Shown: one piece after another, positions 1 through 5,939 of the stretch
How positions within the stretch are numbered: the stretch's first letter is position 1
How the letters are laid out: each line of letters starts with the position of its first letter
Assembly: GCA_013042765.1 (NCBI GenBank)
Contig: JABDPP010000428.1
Coordinates: forward strand, 1 to 10,263
Source: Litoreibacter sp.
GTDB taxonomy: Bacteria > Pseudomonadota > Alphaproteobacteria > Rhodobacterales > Rhodobacteraceae
Length of the DNA: 10,263 bases
Reading direction: 5' to 3'
Program-made: the position numbers and the translations under genes
Notes under the pieces: generated by a model
What the model saw: the letters and a program-made list of their open reading frames with translations, nothing else
What the model was told of the DNA's origin: nothing
Databases searched by the model: none

Positions 1-1011
1 GGCCGTGACCGGCCCGTTCGCGGCCTCGATGATCAGGGGCGCCTTGACGCGTTCGGCATTGGACATGTTGATTACGGCCTCGAGCGCGGCCGGGATCAGG
101 ATGTCGCAATCGGCCTCAAGCAGCTTCGCACCATCGGGCTCATACTGGCCGTCCGGGCAGCCTTTTACGCCGCCATGCTGGCCAATCCACGCGTGGACCC
201 CGTCGATATTGAGGCCTTCCTCGTTGATGAGGGCGCCGTCGCGCTCGATGACCGCAATGATCTTCGCACCATCTTCTTCACTAAGGAACTTGGCGGCGTG
301 ATAGCCCACATTGCCGAGGCCCTGCACAATAATGCGCTTGCCATCCAGAGTGCCTTCGAGCCCTGCCTTGGCCACGTCTTCGGGATACCGGAAGAACTCC
401 TGCAACGCATATTCGACGCCGCGTCCCGTTGCCTCGACCCGGCCTGCGATCCCGCCGGCATTTAGCGGCTTGCCGGTGACGCAGGCGCGAGAGTTGATAT
501 CGGTCGTGTTCATGCGCGCGTACTGGTCTGCGATCCAGGCCATTTCCCTTTCGCCGGTTCCCATGTCGGGGGCGGGTACGTTCTGGCTGGGATGGATCAG
601 GTCGCGCTTGGCCAGTTCATAGGCGAAGCGACGCGTGATCTGTTCAAGCTCATGTTCGTCCCAATCCCGTGGGTCGATACAAAGCCCGCCCTTGGAGCCG
701 CCGAAAGGTGTCTCGACGAGCGCGCATTTGAAGGTCATCAACGCCGCCAGCGCCTCGACCTCGTCCTGATGCACGTTTGGTGCAAAGCGGATGCCGCCCT
801 TCACGGGTTCCATATGCTCGGAATGCACCGCGCGATAGCCCGTGAATGTGTGGATATGGCCTCGCAGCCTGACGCCGAACCGAACCGTGTAGGTCGCGTT
901 GCAGACCCGGATCTTCTGTTCAAGGCCGGGTGGCAATTCCATCAGCCGAACGGCGCGGCTGAACATCATGTCCACGGATTCACGAAATGTCGGTTCTTTA
1001 GCGATACTCAC
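1..1011 (-). CDS. gdhA: Glutamate dehydrogenase (Glu/Leu/Phe/Val dehydrogenase family), N-terminal 337 codons, cut by window edge
   Basis: This cytosolic enzyme reversibly deaminates glutamate to 2-oxoglutarate and ammonia with NAD(P). The reverse-strand translation is open across 337 codons and matches the hexameric dehydrogenase family in order. Residues 70-80 hold the substrate-binding PVKGGIRFAP segment (Lys71). The catalytic-lysine motif FGGSKGG is at 103-109 (Lys107). PAPDMGTG with Asp149 is at 146-153. The Rossmann loop GLGNVG is at 231-236, with an acidic residue (Glu256) after the next strand, which hints at NAD but does not prove it. The family is about 470 residues long, so roughly 140 C-terminal residues lie outside the window. 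I chose the GTG start at 1011 because GGGGAG lies 7 nt upstream and relatives begin with a similar Met-Ser. An in-frame ATG at 1026 would add five residues but lacks a ribosome site. The gene is divergent from the Tad-like genes and is likely transcribed alone from the intergenic region. The family call is firm; substrate and cofactor are inferred. Confidence 0.93.
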   Translation of the reverse strand, partial: MSIAKEPTFRESVDMMFSRAVRLMELPPGLEQKIRVCNATYTVRFGVRLRGHIHTFTGYRAVHSEHMEPVKGGIRFAPNVHQDEVEALAALMTFKCALVETPFGGSKGGLCIDPRDWDEHELEQITRRFAYELAKRDLIHPSQNVPAPDMGTGEREMAWIADQYARMNTTDINSRACVTGKPLNAGGIAGRVEATGRGVEYALQEFFRYPEDVAKAGLEGTLDGKRIIVQGLGNVGYHAAKFLSEEDGAKIIAVIERDGALINEEGLNIDGVHAWIGQHGGVKGCPDGQYEPDGAKLLEADCDILIPAALEAVINMSNAERVKAPLIIEAANGPVTA

Positions 1012-1289
1012 ACCAGATCTCCCCATTTGATGTTCGGGCCGTCTTTTTCGTTTGTCGCGGCCTCTCCCTGTTCTGACCCTAGGCAGGCCCACATCCCTCT
1101 GTCACGAGAATTCAGCGATTGACGTTTGCGCTCGGCGCCGGCCGCTGGCGTTGCTACATCGTCTGAGCTTTCCCGAAATGTTCGATTCTGGGTATTGGTG
1201 ACGTGTCGGAAACAAAGCGTTGGAATTTACGCGTATTGATCCTTTATCTAATTAAAATTACACGATTTTTTGGAGTTTCTGCCCAAATT

Positions 1290-1309
1290 TTGCCATGATC
1301 TTTTGGCAA
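1290..1309. repeat. Inverted repeat TTGCCA-N8-TGGCAA, possible operator
   Basis: TTGCCA at 1290-1295 is the exact reverse complement of TGGCAA at 1304-1309, with an 8-nt spacer, inside the AT-rich stretch 68 nt before the chosen start of the Tad-like operon. There is no T-run typical of a terminator. The position would suit a repressor or activator site, or a hairpin in the 5' leader. Six-base arms can arise by chance in AT-rich DNA, so function is unproven. Confidence 0.3.
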
Positions 1310-1363
1310 TTTTACGGCGGTGATTAGTGTGTACCGTCATGTTCCTTTTCGTAAGACTAGAAC

Positions 1364-1368
1364 GGAGG
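1364..1368 (+). promoter_or_regulatory. Ribosome binding site deciding the start of the VWA/TadG-like gene
   Basis: GGAGG lies 8 nt before the ATG at 1377. The longer in-frame reading from GTG 1320 has no comparable site and adds 19 residues that precede a normal basic N-terminus, so the ATG at 1377 is preferred. Confidence 0.7.
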
Positions 1369-1376
1369 TAGTGGTA

Positions 1377-3032
1377 ATGAGATACAGCGAGAATAAGGCT
1401 CATAGAGCCTCGCGTCGCTCGCGGCTGTTTCGCCGTTTCCGCGTCTTCGGCAAGGCCGAAGATGGTGGCGTTCTGATCTTCGGCATCATGATTTTAATCA
1501 CCATGCTCATTGCTGGTGGCATGGCCGTGGACTTCATGCGCTTCGAGCGCGAACGTGCACATCTTCAATATACTCTGGACCGGTCCATCCTGGCCGCGGC
1601 GGCGCTGAGCCAGCCGCTTGATTCCAAGGACGTGGTTATCGACTACTTCTCTAAATCCGGTCTCAAGGATTACGAGGTCGATGCGTCGCCCGACCAAGGG
1701 CTCAACTTTCGCAAGGTGGATGCCAGCGCCAACACGACGATCAGGCCTTTCTTCCTCAACATGGTTGGAATTGACTCGCTGACAGCGGTCACGGTGGCCA
1801 GTGCCGAGGAGCGCGTGCAGAAGGTTGAGATCAGCCTCGTTCTCGACGTGTCGGGATCGATGTCGCAGATGGCAAATGGCGGTCAGCAGACCAAGTTGAA
1901 AGCCCTCCAGACAGCAGCCAAGGAATTCGTCGGAGCGGTCATTACGCCCGAAAACAAGGACCTCGTCTCCGTCAATGTCATTCCCTACAACATGCAGGTG
2001 AATGTCGGGAAAGATGTGATGGATCTGCTTTCCGTGACCGATGGCAGCGAAGACGCGAATTGCATCGATTTCTCCTCTACCCAGTTCGACGAAATGGATA
2101 TGAAATATGATCCGACGGTCTACAAGCGCACTGGCCGGTTCGATCCTTTCTACACGTCGATCAATCATCCGAACTCCACCTATGACGACAATGACAAACG
2201 CATGTTCATGTGTCCGACAGCGCCCTATTCGGAAGTCATGCTGATGTCGCAGGACCTTGATGCGCTGGAGGCCAAGATCGATTCCCTTGTGGCCGGCGGC
2301 AACACCTCCATCGATATCGGCGTGAAGTGGGGCAACTTCTTCCTCGATCCGTCATCACGCGCGGTGATTTCTAAATTGCCGGCCTCGGCTGGGATTTCGG
2401 ACGCTTTCAAAACGCGGCCGAATCTGCATTCAGACACCGATGCAATCAAGATCCTGATCGTGATGACGGACGGAAAGAACACCACGCAATACACGCTGGA
2501 CGAGGACTATGCCTCGGGCGACTCCAACGTCTGGGTCGATCCGGGCAGCTCTTACCTGTCGATCTATGATGACTACTACAGTAACTCGACCGAAAGCTGG
2601 TATTTCGTCAGTGATATCTACGACTACAATTCCGGCAACAATGATTGGCTACAGAGCCCGAAGAACGCGACCAATGCAAAGCGTCTGACCTGGCCGGAAG
2701 TCTGGGAAATGATGGGAACGAAATACAATGCCTATTACAACCAGTACAGGATGCGGAACTGGTCCTCGGAATACTATGAGTGGCGTGATCAGGTCACAAA
2801 CAAGGTGGGCACGACGACCAAGAATGCGCGCCTGAGCGCGGCCTGCAACTCGGCCAAGAACATGCAGACGGTTGTGTTTACGATCGGTTTCGAGGTGTCG
2901 GATGCATCGGCCCTCGTGATGGAGGACTGTGCCAGCTCGGCCGCCAATTTCTACCGCGTCGAGGGGATCGAAATCGCGGATGCCTTCAACGCGATCGCGC
3001 AAACGATCCAGCGCCTCAAGCTGACGAAGTAA
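1377..3032 (+). CDS. TadG-like pilus assembly protein with von Willebrand A domain
   Basis: This 551-residue protein is probably anchored in the inner membrane with its bulk in the periplasm. A basic N-terminus (residues 1-27, rich in Arg) precedes a hydrophobic segment at about 32-52, followed by the charged helix typical of Tad/TadG N-terminal domains. A VWA domain begins near residue 150. Its metal-ion-dependent adhesion site is complete: Asp157-x-Ser159-x-Ser161 (DVSGS), Thr310 in GGNTS and Asp365 in MTDG. A tyrosine- and tryptophan-rich stretch at about 380-477 interrupts the C-terminal half of the domain, which resumes at about 495-551. TadG-like proteins belong to tight-adherence (Flp pilus) loci, where a role in pilus assembly or surface anchoring is proposed. 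The gene is followed after 15 nt by two TadE-like genes, suggesting one operon. No Tad ATPase or secretin is in view, so its machinery must be elsewhere or absent. Domain call firm, role inferred. Confidence 0.85.
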   Translation: MRYSENKAHRASRRSRLFRRFRVFGKAEDGGVLIFGIMILITMLIAGGMAVDFMRFERERAHLQYTLDRSILAAAALSQPLDSKDVVIDYFSKSGLKDYEVDASPDQGLNFRKVDASANTTIRPFFLNMVGIDSLTAVTVASAEERVQKVEISLVLDVSGSMSQMANGGQQTKLKALQTAAKEFVGAVITPENKDLVSVNVIPYNMQVNVGKDVMDLLSVTDGSEDANCIDFSSTQFDEMDMKYDPTVYKRTGRFDPFYTSINHPNSTYDDNDKRMFMCPTAPYSEVMLMSQDLDALEAKIDSLVAGGNTSIDIGVKWGNFFLDPSSRAVISKLPASAGISDAFKTRPNLHSDTDAIKILIVMTDGKNTTQYTLDEDYASGDSNVWVDPGSSYLSIYDDYYSNSTESWYFVSDIYDYNSGNNDWLQSPKNATNAKRLTWPEVWEMMGTKYNAYYNQYRMRNWSSEYYEWRDQVTNKVGTTTKNARLSAACNSAKNMQTVVFTIGFEVSDASALVMEDCASSAANFYRVEGIEIADAFNAIAQTIQRLKLTK

Positions 3033-3047
3033 GCGAGGTTGTTGGAC

Positions 3048-3581
3048 ATGTTCAGATTGCTCCGATTGTTCCGAAAGCGCTTCTCTCGTCAGGACGGGAG
3101 CGCCACGATCGAGTTTGTGATAATTTTTCCGGCTTTCGTGCTGATCCTGATCTCAACCTTCGAGGTGGGTATGGCGATGACACGCCTGACGATGTTGGAG
3201 CACGCCTTGGACGTGACGGTGCGTGATATCCGGCTTGGAACGGGTGAGGTTTTCAAGCACGACGATATCCGCGACTCGGTTTGTGACAATGCCGCGGTTC
3301 TGAAGAACTGCACCTCGACGCTTCAGCTTGAACTTGTTCGGATCGACCCGGCCAATTGGGTTATGCCGGTCGAAACCGCAACCTGTATCGATCGGGGCAG
3401 CGATGCGGAGCCCGCCATTACTTTTAATAACGGCAATGCCAACGACATCATGTATGTCCGCGCCTGCTTTGTGGTTGATCCGATCTTTCCGACGATGGGA
3501 CTGGGATCCATTCTCGACGTGGATGCCACCGGGGCTATGCAACTTGTCGCAATGTCGGCATTTTCACAGGAGCCCAATTGA
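3048..3581 (+). CDS. TadE-like pilus assembly protein
   Basis: This 177-residue protein has the TadE architecture. A basic N-terminus (residues 1-15) leads into a prepilin-like segment, GSATIEF at 17-23 with Glu22, at the head of a single hydrophobic helix (about 21-43). A periplasmic domain follows, with four cysteines (79, 88, 113, 140) that could form two disulfides. TadE-family pseudopilins are known to be processed and to take part in Flp/Tad pilus assembly; whether this one is cleaved cannot be told from sequence. The ATG at 3048 has GAGG at 3035-3038, nine nt upstream. In-frame TTG codons at 3039 and 3042 sit too close to that site. It lies 15 nt after the VWA gene, and its stop codon is only 2 nt from the next gene's preferred ATG, so the three are probably co-transcribed and translationally coupled. 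Confidence 0.85.
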   Translation: MFRLLRLFRKRFSRQDGSATIEFVIIFPAFVLILISTFEVGMAMTRLTMLEHALDVTVRDIRLGTGEVFKHDDIRDSVCDNAAVLKNCTSTLQLELVRIDPANWVMPVETATCIDRGSDAEPAITFNNGNANDIMYVRACFVVDPIFPTMGLGSILDVDATGAMQLVAMSAFSQEPN

Positions 3582-3583
3582 TC

Positions 3584-4216
3584 ATGACGTTAAAGAGCTC
3601 ACTGTCCCGTGCGAATGCGCACGCCAAAGCGAAGTTGGCAGACGAACGCGGTTCGGGGTCGATTGAAGCCGTGATCGTCTTTCCGGTGCTTTTCTTCCTC
3701 TACTGCGCGGTCTTTGTCTGGTTCGACGCGTACCGCGACAACACGCTGGCCATGAAAGCGACTTACACGGTGAGCGATATCATTTCGCGCGAGAGTGAAA
3801 TCGACGAGCCCTATATCGACGGGCTTGCGACACTGGTCGACTTCCTCACCGAGTCTGACTCCCCGGCTGTTCTCCGTGTATCGATGATCGAGTACAATTT
3901 GCAGGATCCGGCAGAAAATAAGTACCGACTCAGATGGTCATACGGGACCGGCGGCAAGGAAGATCTGACGCAACAAGCGCTTGATTTTGATTCCAGCTGG
4001 ATCCCGGTTATGGGCGACGACGAGACCGTGATCGTGACGGAAACCTCCATCGACTACGCATCTGCCTTCAATGTCGGCATCGGTTTGCAGACCTGGGAGA
4101 ACGTCATGGTCATGCGACCGCGATTCACCTCGAAAATCGTCAAAACGGACGAGCCGGTGGAATCAAACGACAATGAGGATGCCGACAACACGGGGAGCGA
4201 TGTGAACCCTGCCTGA
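3584..4216 (+). CDS. Second TadE-like membrane protein with acidic C-terminal tail
   Basis: This 210-residue protein repeats the layout of its neighbour. A basic, alanine-rich N-terminus (1-22) precedes a prepilin-like GSGSIEA at 23-29 (Glu28). One hydrophobic helix follows (about 29-48), then a mostly hydrophilic domain. The last 22 residues or so (188-210) are rich in Asp, Glu and Asn and look disordered. No cysteine is seen beyond Cys41 in the helix. It is likely a pseudopilin-like partner of the preceding TadE-like protein. An AGGAG at 3568-3572, inside the previous gene, serves either the ATG at 3584 (11 nt away) or a TTG at 3578 (5 nt away, overlapping the upstream stop); ATG is chosen by codon preference. 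It is the last gene before an intrinsic terminator. Family call good, exact role unknown. Confidence 0.82.
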   Translation: MTLKSSLSRANAHAKAKLADERGSGSIEAVIVFPVLFFLYCAVFVWFDAYRDNTLAMKATYTVSDIISRESEIDEPYIDGLATLVDFLTESDSPAVLRVSMIEYNLQDPAENKYRLRWSYGTGGKEDLTQQALDFDSSWIPVMGDDETVIVTETSIDYASAFNVGIGLQTWENVMVMRPRFTSKIVKTDEPVESNDNEDADNTGSDVNPA

Positions 4217-4219
4217 GCG

Positions 4220-4234
4220 GGTTCTCAGAGAACC
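4220..4234 (+). repeat. Short perfect hairpin just after the Tad-like operon
   Basis: GGTTCTCAGAGAACC starts 4 nt after the stop codon and can pair as a 6-bp stem with a 3-nt loop. An alternative pairing uses CTCAGA (4224-4229) with TCTGAG (4236-4241), followed by a short T-rich stretch. It may be a first, weaker stop signal or a 3'-end protecting hairpin ahead of the stronger terminator. Confidence 0.45.
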
Positions 4235-4252
4235 TTCTGAGCTTCTTTTAAT

Positions 4253-4284
4253 GGGCGGACCTGATCATCGGGCCGCCCTTTTTT
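4253..4284 (+). terminator. Rho-independent terminator of the Tad-like operon
   Basis: GGGCGG at 4253-4258 pairs with CCGCCC at 4273-4278. The stem extends by two more G-C pairs past one mismatch, and six T residues (4279-4284) follow. It lies 36 nt after the last Tad-like stop codon and separates that operon from the sarcosine oxidase genes. On this reading the sox genes need their own promoter. Confidence 0.85.
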
Positions 4285-4327
4285 CGTGCTTTCTGACTGC
4301 AGAGACAGTTCTTGTCGCTTGCGGACA

Positions 4328-4351
4328 CAACAATGGCGTCAGCGGTTGTTG
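4328..4351. repeat. Inverted repeat CAACAA-N12-TTGTTG upstream of soxB, possible operator
   Basis: CAACAA (4328-4333) and TTGTTG (4346-4351) are exact reverse complements, placed 54-77 nt before the soxB start and downstream of the terminator. This is where a regulator of the sox operon would be expected. A TTGAAA at 4349-4354 overlaps the right arm and could be a -35 element, but the hexamer 17 nt beyond (TTCTTT) is a poor -10, so no promoter is assigned. Short arms make chance occurrence possible. Confidence 0.3.
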
Positions 4352-4394
4352 AAACTGGTCTGGATTGCTGGTTCTTTGGGCGTGCGGAACTGCT

Positions 4395-4398
4395 GGAG
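4395..4398 (+). promoter_or_regulatory. Ribosome binding site deciding the soxB start
   Basis: GGAG ends 6 nt before the ATG at 4405. The reading frame stays open upstream, with an ATG at 4333 and a TTG at 4312, but those starts have no good site and would add residues absent from SoxB relatives, which begin close to the equivalent of 4405. Confidence 0.7.
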
Positions 4399-4404
4399 CG
4401 ACCC

Positions 4405-5658
4405 ATGGGCTACAATGCCATCCGAATTCTGAAAGAGGGTTTGACCGGGAACAAGGGATGGCGCCCTGTCTGGCGCGATCCCGAACCGAAATCTGAATAT
4501 GACATGGTGATTATCGGTGGCGGCGGACACGGGCTGTCGACAGCCTATTACCTGGCCAAAAACCACGGGATCAAGAACATAGCTGTGGTCGAGAAAGGCT
4601 ATATCGGTTCGGGGAATATCGGGCGCAACACAACCATCGTGCGCGCCAACTATTTCCTGCCCGGCAATTCCGAGTTCTATAGCCATTCCCTCAAGCTGTG
4701 GGAAGGGCTCGAGCAGGAGCTGAACTACAACGTGATGCATTCGCAGCGCGGACTGATCAACCTGTTCCATTCCGATGGCCAGCGTGACGCTTTCGCACGT
4801 CGGGGAAACATGATGTGCAATCAGGGCGACGATGCGATCCTGCTGGATCGCGAAGGCGTCCGCGAAGAGCTTCCCTATCTTGACTTCGACAATGTCCGGT
4901 TTCCGATCTATGGCGGCCTGTTCCATCCCCGCGGCGGCACTGCGCGTCACGACGCGGTCGCCTGGGGCTATGCAAGGGGCGCCAACCGGATGGGGGTGGA
5001 TCTGATCCAGAACTGCGAGGTGACGGGCATCGATGTCACGGGCGGCAAGGTCACCGGCGTACAGACCGTCAGGGGACCGATCCGCGCGAAGAAAGTCGGG
5101 ATCGTGACCGCGGGCAGGTCGTCGCAGGTGGCGGCAATGGCGGGGCTTGAGGTGCCGGTGGAAAGTCACATCCTGCAGGCTTTTGTCAGCGAGGGCCTGA
5201 AGCCCGCCGTCGATCACGTGGTCAGCTTCGGAATGGGCCATTTCTACCTGTCCCAATCGGACAAGGGCGGTCTGGTCTTTGGCGGCGATCTGGATTTCTA
5301 CGCCTCCTACGCCGCGCGGGGTAACCTGCCGATGATGGAGCATGTGATGGAGGCCGGCATGACGCTTGTGCCGGCGCTGGGCAAGGCCAAGGTCCTGCGC
5401 AGCTGGGGCGGGATCATGGATATGACACCCGATGGCTCCTTCATCATCGACCGGACCGAGGTCGAGGGCCTCTATATGGATTGCGGCTGGTGCTATGGCG
5501 GCTTCAAGGCGGTCCCGGCTTCAGGATGGTGCATGGCGCATCTGATGGCGGAAGACCGCCCGCACGAGGTTGCGCGCCGCCACACCTTCGAACGGTTCCG
5601 GACCGGCGAGGGGCTCATGGATGAAGAGGGCACCGGCTCTCAGCACAATTTGCACTAG
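4405..5658 (+). CDS. soxB: Sarcosine oxidase, subunit beta (heterotetrameric)
   Basis: SoxB is the substrate-oxidising subunit of cytosolic heterotetrameric sarcosine oxidase. It removes the N-methyl group of sarcosine using FAD, and electrons pass to a covalent FMN that reacts with oxygen. The 417-residue length is usual for the family. The dinucleotide-binding loop GGGGHG is at 38-43, followed by the family signature GRNTTIVR at about 73-80. ARHDAV contains His182, which by alignment from memory is the covalent FMN-linking histidine. The C-terminal FAD motif contains GGFK with Lys368, matching the conserved active-site lysine. Two differences from the canonical enzyme stand out: Gly-Thr is replaced by Cys-Tyr just before GGFK, and Arg replaces the usual Lys before the FMN histidine in some relatives. 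These may mark a paralogue acting on another N-methyl amino acid. It is the first gene of soxBDAG and is separated from soxD by 11 nt. Family call very firm, substrate less so. Confidence 0.94.
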   Translation: MGYNAIRILKEGLTGNKGWRPVWRDPEPKSEYDMVIIGGGGHGLSTAYYLAKNHGIKNIAVVEKGYIGSGNIGRNTTIVRANYFLPGNSEFYSHSLKLWEGLEQELNYNVMHSQRGLINLFHSDGQRDAFARRGNMMCNQGDDAILLDREGVREELPYLDFDNVRFPIYGGLFHPRGGTARHDAVAWGYARGANRMGVDLIQNCEVTGIDVTGGKVTGVQTVRGPIRAKKVGIVTAGRSSQVAAMAGLEVPVESHILQAFVSEGLKPAVDHVVSFGMGHFYLSQSDKGGLVFGGDLDFYASYAARGNLPMMEHVMEAGMTLVPALGKAKVLRSWGGIMDMTPDGSFIIDRTEVEGLYMDCGWCYGGFKAVPASGWCMAHLMAEDRPHEVARRHTFERFRTGEGLMDEEGTGSQHNLH

Positions 5659-5669
5659 GGGGAAGAGGC

Positions 5670-5939
5670 ATGCGTATCGAATGCCCCATATGCGGCAACC
5701 GCGACCGGCGCGAGTTCTATTATCTCGGGGCTGCGGACTACCTGGACCGGCCCGCACTGGGCGATCAGGACGCGATGCACAAATACCTGCATCTGCGCGA
5801 AAACCCCGCGGGGGTGACGCGCGATCTGTGGCATCATGAGGCCGGGTGTTCTGCCTGGGTCGTGGTTGAGCGCAACGTCTCGACCCATGAGGTGCTCAGC
5901 ACAGCGCTGGCATCCGATGTAAAGAGGGCGGGCGCATGA
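5670..5939 (+). CDS. soxD: Sarcosine oxidase, subunit delta
   Basis: SoxD is the small zinc-binding subunit that helps hold the heterotetramer together. The 89-residue protein carries the expected ligands: Cys5-x-x-Cys8 at the N-terminus (CPIC), and His56 with Cys60 in HEAGC, the same four-residue spacing as in known SoxD. A TRDLWHHEAGCSAW core and the following VERNVSTHEV segment are typical. The ATG at 5670 follows a purine-rich GGGGGAAGAGG run (5658-5668) that can act as ribosome binding site. Its TGA stop overlaps the soxA ATG (ATGA, 5936-5939), so soxA translation is probably coupled to it. No anomalies seen. Confidence 0.94.
   Translation: MRIECPICGNRDRREFYYLGAADYLDRPALGDQDAMHKYLHLRENPAGVTRDLWHHEAGCSAWVVVERNVSTHEVLSTALASDVKRAGA

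Larger units (their letters stand above)
1012..1376. promoter_or_regulatory. Divergent intergenic region between glutamate dehydrogenase and the Tad-like operon
   Basis: No convincing gene is present here. The left half (to about 1190) is GC-rich like the coding DNA. From about 1215 to 1315 the sequence becomes clearly AT-rich. Promoters for both flanking genes must lie here. A weak candidate for the plus strand is TTGGAA (1220-1225) with TTTATC (1243-1248) after a 17-bp spacer. A better -10-like hexamer, TCTAAT (1247-1252), sits too far from that -35. An inverted repeat at 1290-1309 lies downstream of these. An open frame starting at 1320 continues into the next gene, but its first 19 codons do not look like protein. 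The minus-strand promoter was not resolved. Confidence 0.4.

Noticed and set aside
592..1122. Plus-strand open frame of 176 codons.
   Set aside because: It is the antisense shadow of the glutamate dehydrogenase gene, whose reverse-strand reading has clear catalytic motifs.
1320..1376. Longer start (GTG 1320) for the VWA/TadG-like gene.
   Set aside because: The extra 19 residues lack a ribosome site, while ATG 1377 has GGAGG at ideal distance and begins a typical basic N-terminus.
4285..4404. Glycine or folate-type riboswitch before soxB.
   Set aside because: The stretch is only 120 nt and I could not find the conserved core motifs or a paired structure of such elements.
4339..5343. Long minus-strand open frame of 334 codons opposite soxB.
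   Set aside because: It is antisense to a firmly identified SoxB; its composition is a mirror of GC-rich codons and no family features are visible.
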